This document shows positions 1 to 7,378 of a DNA stretch of 40,136 nt, in pieces. The stretch covers positions 1 through 40,136 of the forward strand of contig JAUNBF010000033.1 in NCBI GenBank assembly GCA_030527185.1. Reading direction: 5' to 3'. The DNA is from Planctomycetia bacterium (GTDB taxonomy: Bacteria > Planctomycetota > Planctomycetia > Pirellulales > Thermoguttaceae). Under the pieces are notes generated by a model. That model saw nothing but the letters and a program-made list of their open reading frames with translations, made no database searches and had not been told where the DNA came from. Within the stretch, counting starts at the first letter, position 1. Every line of letters begins with the position of its first letter. Both the position numbers and the translations under genes were made by a program.

Positions 1-87
1 GACGTATTGTTGCCCGACATATCCGACGTGCTGTCCGAGGTGTTGAAATGTAGGGGGTAGCTTGGAGTGGTTGGCACGTTTCATGAC
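1..87 (+). other. Possible 3' end of an upstream gene, then untranslated DNA
   Basis: The window opens inside something whose frame I cannot settle. All three plus frames close early: frame 1 at 58-60, frame 2 at 44-46 and frame 3 at 51-53. Frame 2 would give a Cys/Pro-rich tail and frame 1 an acidic, hydrophobic tail. No domain is recognisable in so short a piece, so this is only a possible gene end. Confidence 0.2.
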
Positions 88-150
88 CATTTCAACCCGC
101 CCACCCCGTCTGCCTGTCGGCAGCCACCCCTCCCAAAGGTAGGGGCTTGG
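88..150. repeat. GC-rich dispersed repeat, copy A
   Basis: This is a C-rich block with a small hairpin (CTGCC / GGCAG) followed by CCCCTCCC facing AGGGGCTT. Related blocks lie at 1531-1590 (inverted), 1636-1697 and 6579-6655 (inverted). Copies A and D also share an outer motif resembling ACGTTTC-N-TGACCATT. It lies between genes and has no coding potential I can support. It behaves like a non-autonomous dispersed element. Confidence 0.6.
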
Positions 151-160
151 AAGTGGAAAA

Positions 161-184
161 ATTATCAATTATCAATTATCAATT
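161..184. repeat. Short AT-rich tandem repeat (7-bp unit)
   Basis: The unit ATCAATT is repeated three times in a row (164-170, 171-177, 178-184) with a partial unit before it. It lies about 25 bp upstream of the first glycosyltransferase start, so copy-number change could alter the leader or promoter spacing of that gene. No regulatory role is shown. Confidence 0.6.
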
Positions 185-207
185 AAAAAAAGCTTGAGGA
201 TTTTGGA

Positions 208-783
208 ATGAGAACGAAAACATTGGTAGTGACGAATTCGCCGGCGAATTTGGAGGGGAGGTATGGAACGCGGGTGGATGCGTTTGAAAGAGTCGTCCGA
301 ATTAACAAAGGGTTTTGTGAAAATCGGTGGCCGGAAAATCTGGGACAAAAAACGGAGGTGTGGGGGATATGCGGTTGTTGTGTGTTGTTGGATGAATCGT
401 CCCTTTTGAAAGGGGCTTTGCACCCTCAATGGGGAGCCGTGAAAACGATTGTTGTCGCCAACCACCACGCCTCGCGAACGGTAGGGGAAGAACGTTTGGA
501 GCTTTTGCGGAAAACGAAGGAAGTGATTACTTTTGAGGCTCCGCAGTGCCGGCAGTGGGCCGCGGATATTCATTGTAAGGGGGTGACGACCGCATTCAGT
601 CTGATCCGTCATTTCCTCGCGGTGGATGGGGAAGTTACCTGTCTGGGAATCTGGCCGGATGTGGTTCCCATGCACCCGCTTTATACGGACAAAAACGGTA
701 AGCAGCCACATCTGGGGCAGCTTGCCAGAGAACGGGAATTTTTATTGAATCAAAAAGGTATTTTTCATCTCGAAAAGGAGTAA
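208..783 (+). CDS. GT29-like sialyltransferase family protein
   Basis: A 191-aa protein resembling the sialyltransferase (GT29) fold, which transfers sialic acid from CMP-sialic acid to a glycan acceptor. Near the N-terminus, residues 6-32 match sialylmotif L: VVTNSPANLEGRYG, then a VD and a VVRIN segment. Around residues 124-150 a GVTTAFSLIRHFL segment followed by a glycine-ending strand resembles sialylmotif S. A late His/Glu segment (HLGQLARE) could stand for motif VS. It is shorter than vertebrate enzymes and has no signal peptide or membrane anchor, as expected for a cytoplasmic bacterial enzyme. The start at 208 has a GAGGA-type ribosome site about 8 bases upstream. Only 4 bp separate it from a NeuA-like gene that could make its donor. 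The exact donor sugar is inferred. Confidence 0.65.
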   Translation: MRTKTLVVTNSPANLEGRYGTRVDAFERVVRINKGFCENRWPENLGQKTEVWGICGCCVLLDESSLLKGALHPQWGAVKTIVVANHHASRTVGEERLELLRKTKEVITFEAPQCRQWAADIHCKGVTTAFSLIRHFLAVDGEVTCLGIWPDVVPMHPLYTDKNGKQPHLGQLAREREFLLNQKGIFHLEKE

Positions 784-787
784 GAAA

Positions 788-1510
788 ATGAAAATCATGG
801 CTGTCATTTCCCTGAAACCGTCCAGCACGCGGCTTCCAAGGAAAAACTTTGCGGAAATCGTTCCCGGAGAACCTTTGTATCAGATGGCTTTCCGAAAAGC
901 CCAGGCGTTGTTGGAGGCGGAGCGGGTCGCTGGCGTTGCGGTCTGTTCTTCCGAGGATGTCCGGCACCTTCTGCCGCCACGGTTTCTGTATGTCCGCGTG
1001 CCTGAGCAATATGAGAAAAGTTCCCGTGCCCTCCGTGTCTGGGAGAATGTGCTGAAGGCGGTACCGGGAATGGATGCCGTCCTCACCATTCCCTGCACTT
1101 CGCCTCTTCTTTCCGTCAAAACGCTGGCAAAAATCATTGACCGGCTGAAAAACGGAAGTCGCTCCGTTCGGGCGGCGTATGTCAGGAGAACGGTCTTTTT
1201 TCAGGAAGACCCGGAAGGAGGGATCGGAAGGTTCAATTTCTCCAGATTCACAGGAACGCAAAACATTTCCCCCGTCTGCATCGGTGGCTATGCGTTTGGG
1301 TTTAGCCGCGAATACATCACGGAAATGGAAAATGAATATTCTGAAAAAGAGCAGGATATTATCCCTGTGCCCTGGTTGGAAACGATGGATATAGACTATC
1401 CCGAAGATTTCCAGGAACTCGTTCAGCTGAAAAAATATTGTCCTGAAGAAATATGGAACGATTGCGTTTCCTTCCCGGAAAATAGCGGGAACACTCCTGT
1501 TCCCATTTGA
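788..1510 (+). CDS. NeuA-like acylneuraminate cytidylyltransferase
   Basis: A 240-aa member of the CMP-sugar cytidylyltransferase family (NeuA/KdsB type), which activates a nonulosonic acid with CTP. The N-terminus carries the nucleotide-binding signature as SSTRLPRKN (residues 12-20). A central IPCTSPLL segment corresponds to the region preceding the catalytic metal site, and the C-terminal TMDIDYPEDFQ is the usual IDI-D-x-x-D ending of the family. The start ATG at 788 lies just after the sialyltransferase stop, with an AAGGAG site overlapping that stop, so the two are probably co-transcribed and translationally coupled. The last eight residues (SGNTPVPI) are encoded by an inserted hairpin repeat at 1487-1504, so the present C-terminus looks acquired. 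Substrate could be sialic, legionaminic or a related acid. Confidence 0.7.
   Translation: MKIMAVISLKPSSTRLPRKNFAEIVPGEPLYQMAFRKAQALLEAERVAGVAVCSSEDVRHLLPPRFLYVRVPEQYEKSSRALRVWENVLKAVPGMDAVLTIPCTSPLLSVKTLAKIIDRLKNGSRSVRAAYVRRTVFFQEDPEGGIGRFNFSRFTGTQNISPVCIGGYAFGFSREYITEMENEYSEKEQDIIPVPWLETMDIDYPEDFQELVQLKKYCPEEIWNDCVSFPENSGNTPVPI
1487..1504. repeat. Mini-hairpin repeat (7-bp stem, 4-nt loop)
   Basis: GGGAACACTCCTGTTCCC, a perfect 7-bp inverted repeat with loop CTCC. It lies in frame at the very 3' end of the cytidylyltransferase gene and supplies its last residues. Identical or near-identical hairpins occur at 1743, 1775, 2096, 2134 and 11732. Confidence 0.8.
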
Positions 1511-1530
1511 ATTTCCAGAAAACAAAACGA

Positions 1531-1697
1531 AAGCCCCTACCTTTGGGAGGGGTACGCCCGATAGGGCGGGGGGTGGGTTGGTGAAATGGCAGAACGACGT
1601 TCTATTGCAATCAATTACGATAGAACGTTTTTTGGCCATTCACCCCCGCCCACCCCGTCCGCCTGTCGGCGGCCACCCCTCCCCAAGGGAGGGGCTT
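1531..1697. repeat. MITE-like inverted-repeat element (copies B and C of the GC-rich repeat)
   Basis: Two GC-rich repeat copies face each other as terminal inverted arms, starting AAGCCCC and ending GGGGCTT. Inside them a second inverted pair, ACGTTCTAT / ATAGAACGT, surrounds an AT-rich centre. The whole is about 167 bp and could fold into a long hairpin. There is no open reading frame of its own. It lies just after the cytidylyltransferase stop. Size and symmetry fit a miniature inverted-repeat transposable element, but target-site duplications are not clear to me. Confidence 0.6.
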
Positions 1698-1742
1698 TGT
1701 AGAGTGAATCCGAAAAACTCAAGTGGATGGAGTATAACCATC

Positions 1743-1792
1743 GGGAACAAGAGTGTTCCCATTCCTTTATTTTTGGGAACAAGAGTGTTCCC
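1743..1792. repeat. Two mini-hairpin repeats in direct tandem
   Basis: GGGAACAAGAGTGTTCCC occurs at 1743-1760 and again at 1775-1792, each a 7-bp perfect stem with loop AGAG. They lie just before the small Cys-rich gene and may sit in its leader. They belong to the same family as the hairpin at 1487 but in the opposite loop orientation. Confidence 0.8.
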
Positions 1793-1803
1793 ACTCCAAA
1801 AAA

Positions 1804-2127
1804 ATGTGTGAATGTGGATTTGTACGTCAAATGTGGAAGAGTGTGCGGAAATACCTTCGGGCTGTCGCTCAATGGAAAAAGGCGGGGAAACCGACCCGTC
1901 GACCGGCGGAAATCGCCCGACTGTTTGCCATTTGCCAACAATGCGAACATTTTCGACCGGTTCCCAATCGACCCTGGCGGGGACAGTGCGACGTGTGCGG
2001 ATGTTATCTGGGACGACATCCGCATAAACTCCTGGATGGGAATAAAATCGCCATGGAAACCGAAGATTGCCCAAAAAACAAATGGAAGAAGGAGCGGGAA
2101 CACTCCTGTTCCCTGAAACAAAATTAA
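1804..2127 (+). CDS. Small Cys-rich, probably zinc-binding protein
   Basis: A 107-aa basic protein that I cannot name. It has six clustered cysteines in the middle: a CQQCEHF segment, then CDVCGCYL, then a final Cys in a TEDCPKNKW ending, which suggests a zinc-ribbon-like fold. I placed the start at the ATG at 1804 because the frame upstream is made of the hairpin repeats. An upstream in-frame start at 1753 would only add repeat-encoded residues. The last residues (REHSCSL) again come from a mini-hairpin at 2096-2113. It lies between the cytidylyltransferase and the GT8 gene on the same strand, so it is probably part of the same accessory block, but its role is unknown. Confidence 0.55.
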   Translation: MCECGFVRQMWKSVRKYLRAVAQWKKAGKPTRRPAEIARLFAICQQCEHFRPVPNRPWRGQCDVCGCYLGRHPHKLLDGNKIAMETEDCPKNKWKKEREHSCSLKQN

Positions 2128-2153
2128 ATTATCGGGGAGCAAGAGTGCTCCCC
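2096..2153. repeat. Two mini-hairpin repeats flanking a gene end
   Basis: GGGAACACTCCTGTTCCC at 2096-2113 is in frame inside the last codons of the Cys-rich gene. GGGGAGCAAGAGTGCTCCCC at 2134-2153 lies in the gap before the GT8 gene. The second copy has an A-to-G change in one arm matched by a complementary T-to-C change in the other, so pairing is preserved. Confidence 0.8.
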
Positions 2154-2177
2154 CTCCACGAAAACAGGGAGAACACG

Positions 2178-3026
2178 ATGATTAAGGTACTGACATTTAT
2201 GGACGGAAATGTGCCGGAGCCGCTGGCCGTCGCCGCGTGGAGCATACGAAAAAATGGGAATTTGGACAACGCTCAATATATCCTTTACACCACCACGCCC
2301 CAACTACAACAAATGCCCATCCTTAAAAAATTGTATGACAAAATCGAGCCGCCCCCCTGGGATTATCAAAAAGTGCTTCAACTCGACTGGAAAAAGAGGT
2401 CGGAACGCTTTTTCAATCGCACTCAAAACCTCGAAACCGTACGATGGTCGCAAGCCTGCTGGATCAAGTTCCTCTGCTTCCTCGAAGAACCCTGTTCCTC
2501 CGAGGATGTCGTGATTTACGTCGATTACGACATCCTTTGCCTGGGGAGCCTCAGGGAATCGTTCCCACCACCGCCAACAAAAGCCCTGGCAGGATACCTG
2601 TATCGGTGCGATAAAAATGGATTGTGGACAACCAATAATGGATACCTGGTGAAAAACGGCCTTTTTACGGAAATGAACCTGTCGGCAAAGTTGCAGGAAC
2701 CGCTCTGGGACGTCCAAAAACACGCCGAAGCCGCTCGACTTTGCAACAGCAATGATGAAATGGCCGTAATCTGGTATCTGGAAAATTATCCCCGCGAAAA
2801 TGACTGTTTTTACGCACTCCCTCGTAAATACAATATCCTCCCATGGCTCCACACCCGCTCCGGCAAGTCCATGGAACAGGCAGACGCTCGACTTGTGCAT
2901 TATTCCGGCGGAACCAAGCCGTGGAAGGGACTTAAAGCTCCCTACAAACCGATGCAACGCCGTTGGATCAAAGCCCGTGACCAGATGATCCGAGAATGGA
3001 AACAAAAAGAAGGTCTCTTTCGATGA
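2178..3026 (+). CDS. GT8-like glycosyltransferase
   Basis: A 282-aa cytoplasmic glycosyltransferase of the GT-A fold, closest in pattern to family GT8. The metal-binding DxD motif appears as DYD in VIYVDYDILCLGSL (residues 112-125). The C-terminal HYSGGTKPW matches the family's H-x-G-x-x-KPW nucleotide-sugar binding end. I chose the ATG at 2178, preceded by a GGGAGAA ribosome site, because the frame upstream is repeat-derived. Its stop overlaps the next gene's ATG (ATGA at 3023-3026), so the two are translationally coupled. It probably adds a hexose to a surface glycan or a lipid-linked sugar. Donor and acceptor cannot be read from the sequence. Confidence 0.7.
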   Translation: MIKVLTFMDGNVPEPLAVAAWSIRKNGNLDNAQYILYTTTPQLQQMPILKKLYDKIEPPPWDYQKVLQLDWKKRSERFFNRTQNLETVRWSQACWIKFLCFLEEPCSSEDVVIYVDYDILCLGSLRESFPPPPTKALAGYLYRCDKNGLWTTNNGYLVKNGLFTEMNLSAKLQEPLWDVQKHAEAARLCNSNDEMAVIWYLENYPRENDCFYALPRKYNILPWLHTRSGKSMEQADARLVHYSGGTKPWKGLKAPYKPMQRRWIKARDQMIREWKQKEGLFR

Positions 3027-4327
3027 ATTACGAAAAAGTTTACTGCCTCAACCTCAAACGCCGCCCGGAAAAATGGACGGCCTTTTGCGAAAACCTCCCC
3101 AAAGATTGGAAATACCCGCCCGTCGAACGCTTTGAGGCCATTGACGGCCTGGATGTGCCACCGCCCGCCTGGTGGAAAGGGGGTCGCGGTGCCTGGGGAT
3201 GTTATCGCTCCCACCTCAACATCCTTGAAAACTGCCTCCGAAATAATGTCCAATCCGTCTTCATCCTCGAAGATGATGCCGTTTTCTGCGAAAATTTCAC
3301 CGAAAAAGCTACCGATTTTGAAAATCGACTCCCTTCCGACGCCACCTGGATTTACTACGGTGGACAACACCTGCAAAGAGCTATCAGACAACCAAAAATC
3401 GTCAATGAAGCGGTCTGTAAACCCTTCAATATCAACCGTACCCACGCATGGGCAATCCTCGGAAAAGAGACCATCGCAAAAATCTACCAGCACCTCCACC
3501 GAAGGGACTGGACGACCGCACACCATATCGATCACCACCTCGGAAGATTGTGCGGCACTTTCCCACACGTCTATGCTCCCAACCAATGGCTCGTCGGACA
3601 ACGTGAAGGGTTTTCCGATGTCGCCTGCAAAATCAAAGACGCCAACTTCTGGAATGCCGCGACCACCCTCCCCGAATGGACAGACACCCCCTTTTACGCT
3701 ATCCTCGGTACCCACTCCTCAGGAAGCTCCGCACTGGCCGGGGTTTGCTGTCTCCTGGGTGCCCACCTCGGAAATCAACTCACCGGAGCGTACGGACCTC
3801 CCGGTATCCGTGCCGGAGAAGCTATCGACCTCCGACGTATCTTTGAAGCCGCCGCGCCTGTCCCTGCCACAAAATTGCTCCTGGACGAAAATACCCTCGA
3901 AAATAAACTACGTATCTTCGTCAATAGAAGAAGAGCCGAAGCTCTCCGAAAACATACCGTCGCCATGGGAAAATACCCACAAATGGCTGCCGCCGCCCAT
4001 ATCCTCCACAATATCCTCCAGCAAAACCTGTACGTCATCTTCATCGAAAGACCCCTCGAAATCTCCGTCCGCAGCCTCGCAAATCGGTTCCCAAAAATAC
4101 CTGCCAAAAATATCCACGAACACCAATACTGGATATTCAAAAACCTCCAATACCTCAAAAATACCCTCCAACCAAAAAATTATATCACCATCCAATACAA
4201 TGACCTCCTCCAAAATACAGAACTGTCCATACAACAAATCATCCGCTTCACTGGTCTGCACGTAACCGACCAAAGCCTGAAAAATGCCGTCGATTTTGTG
4301 AAACCAGAAAAAAATCACCATGGATAA
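3023..4327 (+). CDS. GT25 glycosyltransferase fused to a sulfotransferase-like domain
   Basis: A 434-aa protein with two recognisable halves. Residues 1 to about 205 match the GT25 (LPS-type) family: an N-terminal VYCLNLKRRPEKW, then GAWGCYRSHLNILE, and an ILEDDAVF segment with the acidic metal motif at 83-85. From about residue 224 the protein changes to a sulfotransferase-like P-loop, ILGTHSSGSSALAGV, corresponding to the 5'-phosphosulfate-binding loop. A VIFIERPLEISVRSL segment follows in the place of the 3'-phosphate-binding motif. The C-terminus resembles the family's substrate-side helix. The expected action is to add a sugar and then sulfate it, or to do both on the same glycan, but catalysis by the second half is inferred. 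It is coupled by a 4-bp overlap to the GT8 gene. Confidence 0.65.
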   Translation: MNYEKVYCLNLKRRPEKWTAFCENLPKDWKYPPVERFEAIDGLDVPPPAWWKGGRGAWGCYRSHLNILENCLRNNVQSVFILEDDAVFCENFTEKATDFENRLPSDATWIYYGGQHLQRAIRQPKIVNEAVCKPFNINRTHAWAILGKETIAKIYQHLHRRDWTTAHHIDHHLGRLCGTFPHVYAPNQWLVGQREGFSDVACKIKDANFWNAATTLPEWTDTPFYAILGTHSSGSSALAGVCCLLGAHLGNQLTGAYGPPGIRAGEAIDLRRIFEAAAPVPATKLLLDENTLENKLRIFVNRRRAEALRKHTVAMGKYPQMAAAAHILHNILQQNLYVIFIERPLEISVRSLANRFPKIPAKNIHEHQYWIFKNLQYLKNTLQPKNYITIQYNDLLQNTELSIQQIIRFTGLHVTDQSLKNAVDFVKPEKNHHG

Positions 4328-4466
4328 AATCCGTAAATTTTAGAAATGAATATGAAAAGATGATGGAAAACGTGGAAAAGGTACTTTGCAGAGCTTCTTC
4401 CTTCCCACAGCCCACGAAGCAGTCCCAAAACCACACACACTTTCTTTCCCTCCTCATGCCGATATT

Positions 4467-6542
4467 ATGCCGACCTCCTCGTACGATCATCACCGCACCC
4501 GCACCCGCGAGTACCAGGCGGAGCAAAGCCGCCGTGGTCGCGACATAGGCGTGATTCCTTCCGTGAAGGACGCGGAATTAGTCTCGCGGATGGGTGGCGA
4601 TTTGTTATTATTTTTGGAGACGTGCCTTCCGGACACCTTTTCGTTACCGTGGTCAGCGAATCACCTGGCGATGGCGAAGTACTTCCAGGAGACGATCTGG
4701 CGTCGTGGGAAGTGTGCGGTGGTCGCGCCGCGATCGGAGGGTAAGACCTCGTTTTCAGAGGGCGTATCTTTATGGGCGTTACTTTACGGTTACTCTCATT
4801 TTTTGATATTGGTAGGGGCGACGAAGGAGGCGGCGTTAGACAGTTACAACAGCATCAAGACGGAGCTTGAGACGAACGAGCGTTTACTTTCGTATTTTCC
4901 GTCGGCGGTATATCCGATTCAGTGTTTGGAGGGACATGGGAATCGCTCTACGGGGCAGTTGTACGGTGGCGAGCGGACGCACATCGAGTGGCGGCGTGAG
5001 CGTTTGGTATTCCCGACGATAGCGGGGAGTCCCTCCTCAGGGGCGATATTCACGGCGTGCGGGTATGATGGACGCTTACGAGGGCGGAAGCACAAGACGG
5101 CGGACGGGCGCAACATCCGTCCTGACTGTTTGATATTTGACGATGTTCAGAAGGACAAGACGGGCAAGAACCCTGCGAATGCGGACTATCTGGAGCAGTT
5201 ATTGAATCGGACGGTGAAGTTCATGGGGACACGGAATCGTCGTTTGACGGTGATTGTGCCTGGGACTTGTTTGAACGCGACGTGTCTGATGTCGCGATTG
5301 ATGGATCGGAAGCGGAACCCGTCGTGGCAGGGTTTTTTGTTGAAGGCGATCAATCGGATGCCGGACAACATGGAGCTATGGAAGGAGTATTATTCCCGCT
5401 GGACGGCGGAAAACGAGCGGTTATTGGAGCAGGGTCATGGCGAAAGTGCGTGGGATCGAGCGAAGAAGGTAGCGGACGAATATTACGTTGCGAACCGGTC
5501 GGCGATGGACGCGGGGGCGGTGATCAGTTGGCCGGACAATATCGGGGAGGGTGACATCTCCGCGTTACAGACGCTGATGAACCAGTATTTGGAGGACGAG
5601 GCAGCGTTTTTAACGGAGTTCCAGAACGAGCCACAGCAGGAGAGCAGCGAGGAGAAGCGTCTGACGCGGGAGATATTCCTGTCGAAAATCCGCCCCCTTC
5701 CGCGTGGGGTGGTACCGCGGGAAGCGAATCGTCTGACGGTTGGGTTGGATTTACACAAAAATGTGCTATACTGGATCGTGTGTGCGTGGTGGGACGGTTT
5801 TACAGGTCACGTGGTGGATTACGGGACGTACCCACGTCAACCTTACGCGGATTTTACGGTGGAGAACGCTCCCGTGACATTGGAAACGTTGTATCCCGGT
5901 GTATCGTTTGAAGGCCGGCTATACCAGTCGTTGGAAACGTTGTGTTCCGAGTTGTACCGGCGTGACTGGCGACGTGAGGATGGTGTTGTACTGCGTCTTT
6001 CGCAGGGACTTGTGGACGCGAACTGGAGCCGGACGACGGACACGGTTCAGACGTTCATCCAGCGTCATGCGGAATTCCGTCTTTTGCCGGCACGGGGTCG
6101 CACTCCGAGCCGCCATTCGGGTCAATTTTATCCATCGGAGCGTAAGATGTCTGCCCGGACGAATTTTTCCTACACCTCCCGTCTTGCGCCTGGCGACATC
6201 ACGCAAACGGTATGGGTGAACACGAACAAGGCGAAATCGTTCACGCTGGGACGTTTGGTTGCGGTGGAAGGTGAGCGAGGTTGTTTAACGCTATTTTCGG
6301 GGCGAGCGGAAGACCATGCCCTATTTTTCAATCACCTGACGAGCCAATACTACCGCCGTCTGAAAACGCGGGACGCGGAGTTGGAGGAATGGGACTTACT
6401 CCCTGGTCGCAAGGAAGATCACTGGTGGGACTGCCTTTGTTTAACGGTGGTAGGCAACGCGATGGAAGGGGGCACATTGGACGAAGTCGCCCCTGTCCGC
6501 AAACGCAGCCGCAAAGTCTTCCAAAGCACCCGCATCCAATAA
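4467..6542 (+). CDS. Phage terminase large subunit (TerL)
   Basis: A 691-aa terminase: the ATPase and nuclease that packages phage DNA. The ATPase half has a Walker A loop, VAPRSEGKTS (residues 86-95), and a Walker B strand, CLIFDDVQ (221-228), which ends in two Asp. A later LTVGLDLHKNVLYWIV strand looks like the first acidic strand of the RNase H-like nuclease, and the KEDHWWDCL ending fits the last nuclease helix. The frame is open from a TTG at 4386. I prefer the ATG at 4467 because the residues before it resemble no domain, but neither start has a strong ribosome site. No portal, capsid or tail gene follows on this strand, so this is an isolated phage gene or the end of a packaging operon that lies elsewhere. 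Confidence 0.85.
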   Translation: MPTSSYDHHRTRTREYQAEQSRRGRDIGVIPSVKDAELVSRMGGDLLLFLETCLPDTFSLPWSANHLAMAKYFQETIWRRGKCAVVAPRSEGKTSFSEGVSLWALLYGYSHFLILVGATKEAALDSYNSIKTELETNERLLSYFPSAVYPIQCLEGHGNRSTGQLYGGERTHIEWRRERLVFPTIAGSPSSGAIFTACGYDGRLRGRKHKTADGRNIRPDCLIFDDVQKDKTGKNPANADYLEQLLNRTVKFMGTRNRRLTVIVPGTCLNATCLMSRLMDRKRNPSWQGFLLKAINRMPDNMELWKEYYSRWTAENERLLEQGHGESAWDRAKKVADEYYVANRSAMDAGAVISWPDNIGEGDISALQTLMNQYLEDEAAFLTEFQNEPQQESSEEKRLTREIFLSKIRPLPRGVVPREANRLTVGLDLHKNVLYWIVCAWWDGFTGHVVDYGTYPRQPYADFTVENAPVTLETLYPGVSFEGRLYQSLETLCSELYRRDWRREDGVVLRLSQGLVDANWSRTTDTVQTFIQRHAEFRLLPARGRTPSRHSGQFYPSERKMSARTNFSYTSRLAPGDITQTVWVNTNKAKSFTLGRLVAVEGERGCLTLFSGRAEDHALFFNHLTSQYYRRLKTRDAELEEWDLLPGRKEDHWWDCLCLTVVGNAMEGGTLDEVAPVRKRSRKVFQSTRIQ

Positions 6543-6578
6543 TCCCCCCCTAATTCCCCCTCCTGCCAGCAGACCTCC

Positions 6579-6655
6579 AAGCCCCTCCCATTGGGAGGGG
6601 TGGCCGCCGACAGGCGGACGGGGTGGGCGGGGTGGAATGGTCAAGAAACGTTCCA
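6579..6655. repeat. GC-rich dispersed repeat, copy D
   Basis: A single arm in the inverted orientation relative to copies A and C. It starts AAGCCCCTCCC facing GGGAGGGG, continues through a CCGCC/GGCGG hairpin, and ends in a TGGTCAAGAAACGTTCC motif shared (reversed) with copy A. It lies between terL and the zinc-ribbon mini-gene. Confidence 0.6.
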
Positions 6656-6675
6656 CTGTATAGAAAGGTTCTATT

Positions 6676-6816
6676 ATGAAATGCCGTTGTGGATCACGAT
6701 TACTTGTCTATAAAACGGTGAGCAAAGGCGACCACGTAGTCATCCGCTACCGCCACTGTCCCCACTGTGGCCACAAAACCATCACCTGCGAAACCATCCG
6801 CCGAGAACCCGCATGA
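6676..6816 (+). CDS. 46-aa zinc-ribbon mini-protein (phage type)
   Basis: A very short gene of 46 aa. It has an MKCRCG start and a later CPHCGHKT, giving two Cys pairs in the C-x-C / C-x-x-C spacing of small phage zinc ribbons such as the Mu Com type. The rest is basic with conserved-looking His/Tyr. An AAAGG site lies just upstream of the ATG. It directly follows terL on the same strand, a place where phages often carry such proteins. The function is unknown; nucleic-acid binding is an inference from the fold. Confidence 0.6.
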   Translation: MKCRCGSRLLVYKTVSKGDHVVIRYRHCPHCGHKTITCETIRREPA

Positions 6817-6856
6817 AGAACTCCGCCCCCCTTTTTTCTTTTTGCCGATGAATGTT

Positions 6857-7378
6857 TCAGGAGTTTTTTTTCGATTTTTCCTTGGATTCTTGCAGGGGTT
6901 TTTTACGAATCAATGCCACCAAATAAATCGTAATAAATGCGCCTGCCGGGGAACAGGCCGCAGCAATACAACCCTTATCTTTCCCCATCCATGCCAGCAC
7001 ACCAGAGAGTACGAGACACGCGATGATGATCAAAAACCCAAGAATCGTACAAAACAATCTCAGCCAACCTTCACGAAAAGCCAGTTTAATATCAGCCTCG
7101 ACCTGTTTACGCTCATTTTCAAGAACGTGATTCTGTTGCTTTTCTGCCATAACCAGAATCCTGTCGGCAGCTCCTGGACACACCCTCTCATAATAGGCGT
7201 ATTCACTTGCCAAAGGCAATGGTCCAGAACGAGAAATGATCCGCTGGTGCAACAACTGCTGCTCAGCCTTCTCTAATGCACGATCATCGGTTTCTTTCTG
7301 GATTTCCACAGGAAGCACTTCCTTTTCAGGAAACTTTTGAGGAAATCTTGGTTGTCTTTTCCGTTGCGATTTCGCCAT
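6857..7378 (-). CDS. DUF2335-family predicted membrane protein
   Basis: A 173-aa protein matching the DUF2335 pattern: a SGPLPLASEYAYYERVCPG segment, then the characteristic AADRILVMAE helix with H/N-rich continuation, and two C-terminal membrane segments (around LGFLIIIACLVLSGVLAW and AFITIYLVALI). The tail is Lys-rich and probably cytoplasmic. I chose the ATG at 7378, with a GAGGAAA site 6 bases upstream, over an earlier in-frame ATG at 7399. It overlaps the end of the upstream gene, so the pair is likely co-transcribed. The family is common in mobile regions, but its role is not established. Confidence 0.65.
   Translation of the reverse strand: MAKSQRKRQPRFPQKFPEKEVLPVEIQKETDDRALEKAEQQLLHQRIISRSGPLPLASEYAYYERVCPGAADRILVMAEKQQNHVLENERKQVEADIKLAFREGWLRLFCTILGFLIIIACLVLSGVLAWMGKDKGCIAAACSPAGAFITIYLVALIRKKPLQESKEKSKKNS

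Noticed and set aside
2..46. Cys-rich frame (TYCCPTYP...) as a real gene end
   Set aside because: It is too short, and two other frames are equally open, so no frame can be preferred.
1487..1504. Mini-hairpin as a rho-independent terminator
   Set aside because: There is no T-run after any copy, and several lie inside reading frames.
1640..2142. Several overlapping open frames on both strands in the repeat-rich gap
   Set aside because: They are built mainly from the GC-rich repeat and the mini-hairpins. Only the Cys-rich frame starting at 1804 keeps a domain-like core.
3132..4265. A 377-aa Ser/Thr/Pro-rich open frame overlapping the GT25-sulfotransferase gene
   Set aside because: It is an alternative frame of a gene with clear motifs. 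Its composition (Ser/Pro/Thr/Lys rich) is what the C-rich codons of the real frame produce out of phase, and it has no domain.
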